Assembly (NCBI GenBank): GCA_002305445.1
Contig: DBRA01000055.1
Coordinates: 1,107-8,365 of the forward strand
Length of the DNA stretch: 7,259 nucleotides
Direction of reading: 5' to 3'
Origin: Clostridiales bacterium UBA1380
GTDB taxonomy: Bacteria; Bacillota; Clostridia; Oscillospirales; CAG-272
The stretch's first letter is position 1, and each line of letters starts with the position of its first letter. A program made the translations under genes and the position numbers. Shown here one piece after another: positions 1-5,682 of this stretch. The notes under the pieces are model-generated. The model made no database searches, had not been told where the DNA came from, and was given only the letters and a program-made list of their open reading frames with translations.

Positions 1-371
1 GCGTCGGTGACCTCTATCGCCTCAACTTTGGCGCCGAAGCGTTCCTCTATCGCAAGGTTGCGGTTGTAAATCGCGTCGTTTGTCACTTCGCCGGTAAGGT
101 CCTCGGATGTGATCTCGAAAAGTTTATTCTCTTCGCAGGCTACTCTGAATGTCTTTCCTTCAAAGTTACGATCGGGCAGATTATCGGGAATGAGTCGGCG
201 GAGTTCGGCGTCAGACAGATTCGACGTATCCGCGGTCGTTTCAGCCGTATCCGATACGACTTGTGTCACGTTGCCGTTATCGGTGTTGGTAGTGGAGTCG
301 CTGCACGCTGTCACCGCAACCGTCGATAATAAAGTCAATAAAGCAAGAAATAATGATAATGTCCGTTTCAT
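1..371 (-). CDS. Extracellular solute-binding lipoprotein, N-terminal part (partial)
   Basis: This gene starts at 371 and runs off the left edge, so only about 123 residues are visible. The start is an ATG preceded by AAGGAG (378-383) at about 6 nt. Residues 1-22 form a lipoprotein signal peptide (MKRT, then a Leu-rich hydrophobic stretch) ending in the lipobox V-T-A-C, with the lipidated Cys at 23. Residues 24-52 are a Ser/Thr/Asp-rich linker. From about residue 65 the text LPDRNFEGKTFRV, then TGEVTNDAIYNRN and EERFGAKVE, matches the N-terminal pattern I associate with ABC-transporter solute-binding proteins of Clostridia. This lobe would bind a substrate, often a sugar, outside the membrane and deliver it to a permease. 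The family call rests on recalled motif resemblance, and the ligand cannot be told. The permease genes would be expected beyond the left edge. It has its own promoter and diverges from secG. Confidence 0.75.
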   Translation of the reverse strand, partial: MKRTLSLFLALLTLLSTVAVTACSDSTTNTDNGNVTQVVSDTAETTADTSNLSDAELRRLIPDNLPDRNFEGKTFRVACEENKLFEITSEDLTGEVTNDAIYNRNLAIEERFGAKVEAIEVTD

Positions 372-408
372 ACTTTGCTCCTTATATGTTCATATTTATT
401 GCATATTT

Positions 409-437
409 ATTTTAACACGTTGTTGGCATTATTTCAA
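409..437 (-). promoter_or_regulatory. Sigma-A promoter for the solute-binding lipoprotein gene
   Basis: Read on the minus strand, TTGAAA (432-437) is followed after exactly 17 nt by TAAAAT (409-414). A TG one base before the -10 gives an extended -10. Transcription would begin near 402, giving a leader of roughly 30 nt that contains the AAGGAG site. No operator-like inverted repeat was recognised next to it. Confidence 0.7.
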
Positions 438-533
438 GTGTTTGTTACAATATTTTATTTTGTTAATATCTTCCATTTAATAAATGTCATTTGCACGGAC
501 TTGATTAGATAAGATGTTTTTGTTAAATATCGC

Positions 534-562
534 TTGCATTTTTATTTATATTATGATACAAT
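534..562 (+). promoter_or_regulatory. Sigma-A promoter for secG
   Basis: TTGCAT (534-539) is followed after 17 nt by TACAAT (557-562), with TG at 554-555 giving an extended -10 (TG-A-TACAAT). Transcription would begin near 569, leaving a leader of about 38 nt before the secG start. The overlapping TATGAT at 552-557 is an alternative -10. The -35 elements of this promoter and of the divergent one are about 96 bp apart, so the two transcripts need not overlap. Confidence 0.7.
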
Positions 563-606
563 ATAAAAGCTTGATTATTTCTGATTAACATAAAGGGGAT
601 TGAATA

Positions 607-999
607 ATGCAGCTCGCAGCTGGAATAATAATGCTTGTGGCATCCGTTTTCCTTATCATAGCGGTTTTAATGCAGTCGGGCAAGTCGCACAATCTTTCGG
701 GCGCCATTGCCGGCGGCGCCGAAACATTTTTCGGCAAAACAAAGGGCAAAGCGCTTGATAAAAAGCTTTCGAGACTGACGACAATCGTCGCGATCGTTTT
801 CGTTGTTCTCGTCGTTATAGTTTACGTTATACAGCCCGATTATGACCTCAATGATATCATAGACGCCCAGACGTCTGCGGCCGACACTACCGCGGAAGAG
901 ACAGTCGATTCCGCCGACACGACCGCCGAAGCCGTAGATAGCGTCGCCGACACCGCCGAAGCTGAGACGGCTGCCGAAACAACGACGGCCGAGGGTTAA
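607..999 (+). CDS. secG: Preprotein translocase subunit SecG with extended C-terminal tail
   Basis: SecG is the small accessory subunit of the SecYEG channel and helps SecA-driven export across the cytoplasmic membrane. Residues 4-22 and about 57-75 are two membrane helices. Between them lies the family hallmark MQSGKSHNLSGAIAGGAETF and GKTKGKALDKKLSRLT, with the conserved Gln-Ser-Gly and Gly-rich segment. The start has AGGGG (594-598) 8 nt upstream. Typical SecG proteins are about 75-80 residues; this one has 130. The extra length is a tail from about residue 80, rich in Ala, Thr, Asp and Glu, with a three-fold 11-residue repeat. By the known topology (both termini outside), the tail would be extracytoplasmic; what it does is unknown. 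Neighbouring rnr fits the secG-rnr gene order of Firmicutes. Identity is secure. Confidence 0.95.
   Translation: MQLAAGIIMLVASVFLIIAVLMQSGKSHNLSGAIAGGAETFFGKTKGKALDKKLSRLTTIVAIVFVVLVVIVYVIQPDYDLNDIIDAQTSAADTTAEETVDSADTTAEAVDSVADTAEAETAAETTTAEG
880..978 (+). repeat. Three 33-bp (11-residue) imperfect repeats in the SecG tail
   Basis: The octamer GCCGACAC recurs at 880, 913 and 946, exactly 33 bp apart. The encoded units are ADTTAEETVDS (residues 92-102), ADTTAEAVDSV (103-113) and ADTAEAETAAE (114-124). The third unit is the most diverged. The period is in frame, so gain or loss of a unit would keep the reading frame. Confidence 0.75.
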
Positions 1000-1018
1000 T
1001 CCGAATAAGAACGACATC

Positions 1019-1055
1019 AAACCGTTTTCGATAAAGCGAAAACGGTTTTGTTTTT
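1019..1055 (+). terminator. Rho-independent terminator after secG
   Basis: Perfect 12-bp stem AAACCGTTTTCG (1019-1030) and CGAAAACGGTTT (1037-1048) with the loop ATAAAG, followed by TGTTTTT. On the minus strand no U-tract follows, so it acts in the plus direction. It lies 20 nt after the secG stop and only 27 nt before the rnr start. Confidence 0.85.
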
Positions 1056-1082
1056 AGGCAGACCGAGAAAGAAGGATAATCG

Positions 1083-3182
1083 ATGAAGAAGAAAAGAAAC
1101 GGACAGGGCGGCGCGAAAAAAACCGGCAGAAAGAAGTCGTCCGAAGCAGTTATTAAAACAATAAAAGTATATGCCGCGAAAAACAGGAAAATACCCGAAC
1201 AGCTTCGCCGCGGCTTAACCGCCGCCGCGCTGAAAAAACGCACCGTTGAAACGCTCGACGCCGTTTTCTCCGCGTCCGGGCGCGGCTACGGCTTCGCCGT
1301 TTTCGGCGACGGCAGAGCCGACGCGTTCATCCCGCCATATCTAACGGGAGGGGCTATGCAGGGCGACGGAATCGCGGTGCATATGCTGCGGAAAGGCGAC
1401 GAAGGATACGGACGCGGCAACGAGTGCGCCGTCGTCGCCGTTACGCGGCGCGCGATAACGACCGTTTACGGCACATACGAAAACGGCGTTGTCATACCCG
1501 ACGACGATAAGCTGCGCTTCCGTCTTTACGTGGCGGACGCGGCGGGCGCGTCCGACGGCGACAAAGTCGAAGCGGAAATAATAAAATATCCCGACGATAT
1601 AGACGATGTGGTGCGCGGGCGCATCACCGACGTTCTGGGCGGCGCATATACGCGCGAAGCAAACTACAAGGCGATTCTGCGCCAGTGCGGCATACCGGTC
1701 GAATTTACGCCGGAGGCCGCCGCAGAAGCCGAAGCAGCGGCGAAAGAGGCGCTGTCGCCGGATGGCAGGCTCGATCTGCGCGATAAGATCGTCTTTACGA
1801 TAGACGGCGCGGGTGCGAAGGACCTCGACGACGCGATATCGCTCGAGCGGGACGGCGACAAATGGCTGCTCGGTGTGCACATCGCCGACGTGTCGCACTA
1901 CGTCGGCATGGGCGGAGCGCTCGACGCGGCGGCGTATGAGCGCGGGACAAGCGTCTATTTTACTGACAAGGTCGTGCCGATGCTGCCGGTCGCGCTGTCA
2001 AACGGCGCGTGTTCGCTCAACGCCGGCGAGGACAAGTACGCGCTGTCGGCGCTGATGACGCTTGACAGGGACGGCAGAATCATCGGCGCGAAGCTGGCGA
2101 AAACGATGATCCGCTCCGCCGTGCGCGGCGTTTACGAGGAGGTCAACGACATCTTCGAGCGCGGAGGCGAGTCGGAGTTCGCGGAGAAATACGCGGCCGT
2201 GCTGCCGACTCTTTATTTGATGCGCGACCTGTACGAGCTGCTCGCGGCGAACGCGAGGTCGCGCGGTGCGCTCGAGCTCGAGGAGTCCGAAGCCGAGATC
2301 ACGCTCGACGAAAGCGGCGCGCCCGTCGACATCATGCCGCGCACGCGCGGCACGGGAGAGCGGCTGATCGAGCAGTTCATGCTGTGCGCCAACGAAGCTG
2401 TGGCGCGGTGGCTGCGCGAAGCGAACCTGCCGGCGCTGTACCGCGTACACGACGACCCCGACCCCGAAAAGGTAGGCGCGTTCGCTGTATTCGCGGTAAA
2501 CATGGGGCTGTCCGCTACGACGATCAAAAAAGGCGGTGCCGTCGCACCCGCGGCGCTCTCTGCCGTCATGGACGAAGCGCGGGAGAAAGGCGTCGCCGAC
2601 ATCGTGTCCGGCGTTATGCTCCGTTCGCTCGCGAAGGCGAAGTATTCGGTTGCGCCGACGGGACACTTCGGGCTTGCGGTCAAGGACTACTGCCACTTCA
2701 CCTCCCCGATTCGCCGCTACCCCGACCTGTTCGTTCACCGCGCCGTCAGCGCCGCGCTCGCGGGCGACGACGATGCGATAGAAGCGCTGCGCAGGGCTGC
2801 GTCGGCCGCCGCGGACGACACCTCCGCCTGCGAGCAGCGCGCCGTGAACGCGGAACGCGCGATCGACGATCTGTACAAGACGATCTATATGAGCCGCTTC
2901 ATCGGCGAGGAGGTCGAGGCCGTCGTCAGCGGCGTGACGCCGTTCGGTTTATTCGCGCGCACCGCGAAGCTGTGCGAGGGTATGATACCGGTGACGTCGC
3001 TCGACGGCGACTGGGAGCCGGACACGGCGGGCTACCGCCTTGTCAGCGGCAGCCGCTCGATCGCTCTCGGCGATACGCTCATCGTCCGTGTCGACGCCGC
3101 AGACGTCATATCGCGCCGCGTGACCTTCGGACTCGTCAAAGTTCTGCCGCGCAAGGCTAAAACCGAAACCGCAAAGGCATGA
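1083..3182 (+). CDS. rnr: Ribonuclease R (RNase II/RNB family 3'-5' exoribonuclease)
   Basis: RNase R degrades RNA, including structured RNA, processively from the 3' end in the cytoplasm. The 699 residues read in order: Lys/Arg-rich N terminus (1-20), a short helical region (21-58), a first cold-shock domain with GRGYGFAVF (66-74), a second cold-shock domain (about 125-178), the RNB catalytic domain (about 228-555) and an S1 domain (about 606-686). The RNB active-site loop IDGAGAKDLDDAI carries Asp 241, 247, 249 and 250, which match the metal-binding aspartates of the family. HIADVSHYV (266-274) and the signature HFTSPIRRYPDLFVHR (538-553) are intact. AAGGA (1072-1076) lies 6 nt before the ATG. 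The protein is shorter than many RNase R proteins (B. subtilis about 780): the N-terminal helical domain looks reduced and the basic C-terminal tail nearly absent. smpB does not follow it here. Transcription probably comes by readthrough from secG. Confidence 0.95.
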   Translation: MKKKRNGQGGAKKTGRKKSSEAVIKTIKVYAAKNRKIPEQLRRGLTAAALKKRTVETLDAVFSASGRGYGFAVFGDGRADAFIPPYLTGGAMQGDGIAVHMLRKGDEGYGRGNECAVVAVTRRAITTVYGTYENGVVIPDDDKLRFRLYVADAAGASDGDKVEAEIIKYPDDIDDVVRGRITDVLGGAYTREANYKAILRQCGIPVEFTPEAAAEAEAAAKEALSPDGRLDLRDKIVFTIDGAGAKDLDDAISLERDGDKWLLGVHIADVSHYVGMGGALDAAAYERGTSVYFTDKVVPMLPVALSNGACSLNAGEDKYALSALMTLDRDGRIIGAKLAKTMIRSAVRGVYEEVNDIFERGGESEFAEKYAAVLPTLYLMRDLYELLAANARSRGALELEESEAEITLDESGAPVDIMPRTRGTGERLIEQFMLCANEAVARWLREANLPALYRVHDDPDPEKVGAFAVFAVNMGLSATTIKKGGAVAPAALSAVMDEAREKGVADIVSGVMLRSLAKAKYSVAPTGHFGLAVKDYCHFTSPIRRYPDLFVHRAVSAALAGDDDAIEALRRAASAAADDTSACEQRAVNAERAIDDLYKTIYMSRFIGEEVEAVVSGVTPFGLFARTAKLCEGMIPVTSLDGDWEPDTAGYRLVSGSRSIALGDTLIVRVDAADVISRRVTFGLVKVLPRKAKTETAKA

Positions 3183-3247
3183 CAACGGCGGAGCAGTGCG
3201 GCAGCGCCGCGCAATATCCGGCCGCAGCCGTAAAAACCTTATACGCA

Positions 3248-3277
3248 AAAAAGAGACGGGTCAACCCGTCTCTTTTT
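3248..3277. terminator. Bidirectional terminator between convergent rnr and the Gfo/Idh gene
   Basis: Perfect 13-bp inverted repeat AAAAAGAGACGGG (3248-3260) and CCCGTCTCTTTTT (3265-3277) with a TCAA loop. The flanking T-run on the plus strand and the A-run (T-run on the minus strand) make it work both ways. It ends rnr, whose stop lies 65 nt upstream, and the minus-strand oxidoreductase, whose stop codon lies only 7 nt away. Confidence 0.85.
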
Positions 3278-3284
3278 AGTTATG

Positions 3285-4358
3285 TCACCGTATGTCGACG
3301 CTCTTGCCGGTGCGCGCGGATTCGTATACGGCGTCGAGTATCTTCATGAGCTGAACGCCGTCCTCGGCCGGAGCGCGGCACGGGGTGCCGTTCCGCACGC
3401 AGTCGATGAAGTGGTTCATCTCGTCCTGGAACATGTCGCCGTGGGCGAGGTTTTCGGCGAAGCCGATATTTACCATATGGTTGCCGTAGTTTGTGTAGAT
3501 CTCGAAGTTGGGCGAGAAGCCGCAGCCGCCCTTCGTGCCGTACAGCTCGAGGTCGCCGCGCGGGCTCTTGATGTTGAGCGAGAACGACGCTTCGATCGAC
3601 AAAACGGCGCCGTTGTCGAATCGGATCATCGCAGCGGCAAGGTCCTCGACCGTAACGTCGGATTTGACCTCGGGCGCGGCGACGCCGGCGTAACCCATGT
3701 TGTCCTTCGGCGCGCGCAGCTCGGGGCGGTCGAAGAGCTTCTGGAACGTTGCGCCGTAGGCGGACACCGGCTTCGGATTGCCGATGAGGTAGCGCACAAG
3801 GTCGATGACGTGTACGCCCAGGTCGATGAGCGGGCCGCCGCCGGAACGCGTGATGTCGCCGAACCAGCCGCCGGGGTTGCCGTTGCGGCGCAGATACGTG
3901 GCCTTCGCGTAGTAGATCTCGCCGAGCGAGCCGTTCTCGATGTACTCCTTGACGATGTCGGCGTCCCAGCCGTAGCGGCGGACGAAACCGATCTGGAGCA
4001 GCTTGCCGTTCTTGTCGGCCGCGTCCTTCATCGCCTGCGCCTCGCGCGCGTTCATAGCCATCGGCTTTTCGCAGAGCACGTGGCAGCCCGCGTTGAGCGC
4101 CGCGATCGCACATTCGGCGTGCGCCGAGTTCCATGTGCAGACGTCGACGGCGTCAAGCTTGTTTTCGGCGAGCATCTTGTCCTTGTCTGTGTATGTGCGC
4201 TCGCGCGGGACGCCCCATCTGTCCGCCATGTAGTGAACCCTCTCCTCGTCGATATCGCAGAATGCGACGAGTTCAACGTTCGGGTTCTGCTTGTACCACT
4301 TAAGGTGCTCGTTCGATATACCGCCGGTGCCGATTATGCCGAGTCTGACTTTTTCCAT
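3285..4358 (-). CDS. Gfo/Idh/MocA-family NAD(P)-dependent oxidoreductase
   Basis: Members of this family oxidise or reduce sugars, inositols and related polyols in the cytoplasm. The 357-residue length is typical. Residues 5-15 (RLGIIGTGGIS) form the Rossmann dinucleotide loop. CDIDEE (34-39) ends the second strand, with an acidic residue that usually favours NAD. EKP (97-99) carries the family lysine K98. GGGPLIDLGVHVIDL (173-187) supplies D179 and H183, the Asp-x-x-x-His pair that with the lysine forms the catalytic set known from inositol dehydrogenase. A longer in-frame reading from 4496 is rejected: the ATG at 4358 has AGGAG (4367-4371) 8 nt upstream, and homology begins right at MEKVRLG. 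No promoter was recognised just upstream, so it may be read through from ilvE. The substrate cannot be assigned; many relatives are annotated only as putative dehydrogenases. Confidence 0.9.
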   Translation of the reverse strand: MEKVRLGIIGTGGISNEHLKWYKQNPNVELVAFCDIDEERVHYMADRWGVPRERTYTDKDKMLAENKLDAVDVCTWNSAHAECAIAALNAGCHVLCEKPMAMNAREAQAMKDAADKNGKLLQIGFVRRYGWDADIVKEYIENGSLGEIYYAKATYLRRNGNPGGWFGDITRSGGGPLIDLGVHVIDLVRYLIGNPKPVSAYGATFQKLFDRPELRAPKDNMGYAGVAAPEVKSDVTVEDLAAAMIRFDNGAVLSIEASFSLNIKSPRGDLELYGTKGGCGFSPNFEIYTNYGNHMVNIGFAENLAHGDMFQDEMNHFIDCVRNGTPCRAPAEDGVQLMKILDAVYESARTGKSVDIR

Positions 4359-4389
4359 GGCATATTCTCCTGTTTTATTATTTTCTTTT

Positions 4390-4426
4390 AAAAGAGGGAG
4401 CCGCGACGGCCGCGATGACTCCCTCT
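4390..4426 (-). terminator. Hairpin between ilvE and the Gfo/Idh gene (probable intercistronic terminator)
   Basis: An 8-bp outer stem, AGAGGGAG (4393-4400) with its complement (4419-4426), encloses a smaller CGCG/CGCG stem (4402-4405, 4411-4414). On the minus strand, the direction of both flanking genes, only four T residues follow before an A-run, so termination is probably partial. On the plus strand the hairpin is followed by GTTTTTTG, a better U-tract, although no plus-strand gene precedes it. Confidence 0.6.
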
Positions 4427-4450
4427 GTTTTTTGTTTACTTGCGTGATTG

Positions 4451-5518
4451 TTACAGTACGACGCTCCAGCCGAACTTGTCGGGGCGCGTGCCCCACTGAA
4501 TGCCGGTGATCTCGTCGTACAGCTTCTGCGAGATCGGGCCTATCTTGTTGTCGTTTATGACCATGCGGTTGTCTTCGTCCGCGAGGACGCCTATCGGGCT
4601 GATGACGGCGGCGGTGCCGGTTCCGAAGGCTTCGTTCAGCTTGCCGTTCTTATGCGCCTCCAGAAGCTCGTCGACGCCGATCTTGCGCTCCTCGACCTTG
4701 TAGCCCCAATCCTTCAGCAGCTCGATGACGGAGCGGCGAGTTACTCCGGGGAGGATGTTGCCCTCGGTGAGCGTCGGCGTGACGACGACGCCGTCGATCA
4801 CGAAGAAGACGTTCATCGCGCCGACTTCGGATATATACTTCTGCTCGATGCCGTCGAGCCAGAGCACCTGGGCATAGCCGAGCTTTTCGGCCTTCTCCTG
4901 GCCGATCAGCGACGCGGCGTAATTGCCGCCGGCCTTAGCCTCGCCGGTGCCGCCTCTGACGGCGCGGACATAGTGATGTTCGATGATGATGCTGACGGGG
5001 TTGATGCCGCCCTCGTAATAACTGCCGGAGGGGGAGAGGATGATCATGAAAAGGTACGAATGCGACGGATGTACGCCGAGCCACGGATCCGTGGCTATGA
5101 TGAACGGGCGTATATACAGCGATGTGCCGGGTGCGGACGGGACCCAGTCCTGGTCGATGCGGACGATGGCCTTGATCGCCTCGAGCGCGTCGGCGGGATC
5201 GAGCGGCGGTACGCAGAGACGCCGGCAGGTGTTGTTCATTCGCTCGACGTTGCAGTCGGGACGGAAAAGGCGGATCGAACCGTCCGGCGAACGGTAGGCT
5301 TTGAGGCCCTCGAAGAGCTCCTGCGCGTAATGGAACACCATCGACGCGGGCGACAGCGTGATGTCTCCGTAGGGGACGATGCACGCGTCGTGCCAGCCCT
5401 GCCCCTCGTCGTAGTTCATGATGAACATGTGGTCGGTGAAGGTCTTGCCGAAGCGCAGAGTCGAGGAATCCGGCTTTTCTTTCGGGTTGGTTGTCAGTTC
5501 GTACTTGATGTTAAGCAT
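4451..5518 (-). CDS. ilvE: Branched-chain amino acid aminotransferase
   Basis: This PLP enzyme (fold type IV) exchanges amino groups between 2-oxoglutarate/glutamate and the keto acids of leucine, isoleucine and valine, the last step of their synthesis and the first of their breakdown. The 355-residue length fits the longer, BCAT-like subgroup. Visible family motifs: QELFEGLKAYR (66-76), FRPDCNVERM (85-94), LYIRPFI (134-140), and EAKAGGNYAASL, with the Schiff-base lysine at K195. YISEVGAMN (228-236) carries E231, which contacts the cofactor ring nitrogen in relatives. FGTGTAAVISPIG (298-310) supplies the phosphate-binding loop. GGAG (5525-5528) lies 6 nt before the ATG, and a strong promoter lies just upstream. 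The leader is only about 30 nt, so there is no room for a T-box or a leader-peptide attenuator. It stands apart from other ilv/leu genes. Confidence in the family is high. Confidence 0.95.
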   Translation of the reverse strand: MLNIKYELTTNPKEKPDSSTLRFGKTFTDHMFIMNYDEGQGWHDACIVPYGDITLSPASMVFHYAQELFEGLKAYRSPDGSIRLFRPDCNVERMNNTCRRLCVPPLDPADALEAIKAIVRIDQDWVPSAPGTSLYIRPFIIATDPWLGVHPSHSYLFMIILSPSGSYYEGGINPVSIIIEHHYVRAVRGGTGEAKAGGNYAASLIGQEKAEKLGYAQVLWLDGIEQKYISEVGAMNVFFVIDGVVVTPTLTEGNILPGVTRRSVIELLKDWGYKVEERKIGVDELLEAHKNGKLNEAFGTGTAAVISPIGVLADEDNRMVINDNKIGPISQKLYDEITGIQWGTRPDKFGWSVVL

Positions 5519-5555
5519 ATTCTACTCCGTTTCCACATATAAATAATTGTCGATT

Positions 5556-5584
5556 ATTATACACCCGTGCGGCGGTATTTTCAA
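5556..5584 (-). promoter_or_regulatory. Strong sigma-A promoter for ilvE
   Basis: On the minus strand, TTGAAA (5579-5584) is followed after exactly 17 nt by the perfect -10 TATAAT (5556-5561). Transcription would begin near 5549, giving a leader of about 30 nt. This is the best promoter in the window and has no recognisable regulatory RNA between it and the gene. Confidence 0.8.
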
Positions 5585-5628
5585 TACAATATTTTTAATT
5601 CCTGGGAGTATAAAACAGCGCATTCCGG

Positions 5629-5634
5629 TATAAT
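5629..5634 (+). promoter_or_regulatory. Candidate -10 element for the SLH-protein gene
   Basis: TATAAT lies at 5629-5634 on the plus strand, about 49 nt before the SLH-protein start. No good -35 is found at 16-18 nt (the 17-nt position reads GAGTAT), and there is no TG extension. It may be weak, depend on an activator, or be chance in AT-rich DNA. Confidence 0.3.
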
Positions 5635-5682
5635 AATATATGCGACAGGAAAATATATGTTTTTCGGAGGTCGATCGCAATT

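Noticed and set aside
109..480. Plus-strand open frame (123 codons) over the left edge and promoter region
   Set aside because: It lies antisense to the lipoprotein gene, which has a signal peptide, lipobox, ribosome site and promoter; its C-terminal half is translated AT-rich intergenic DNA.
1998..2738. Minus-strand (246 codons) and other-frame open frames inside rnr
   Set aside because: rnr is intact across this stretch with all RNB motifs; the Arg-rich or Ser-rich products are typical out-of-frame readings of GC-rich DNA.
3282..4391. Long plus-strand open frame (369 codons) opposite the oxidoreductase gene
   Set aside because: It is the mirror of a GC-rich gene whose codon bias removes stops on the other strand. 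Its product (Val/Ala/Arg-rich) shows no motif, and the minus-strand frame has full Gfo/Idh motifs and a good ribosome site.
3285..4496. Longer 403-residue form of the oxidoreductase starting at 4496
   Set aside because: The extra 46 residues overlap the 3' end of ilvE and the hairpin, lack family similarity, and the ATG at 4358 has a well-placed AGGAG.
4448..5542. Long plus-strand open frame (364 codons) opposite ilvE
   Set aside because: Same codon-bias mirror effect; the minus strand holds the complete aminotransferase with its active-site lysine.
5519..5549. T-box or leader-peptide attenuator before ilvE
   Set aside because: The leader from the recognised promoter is only about 30 nt, with no room for such structures and no codon run for Leu, Ile or Val.
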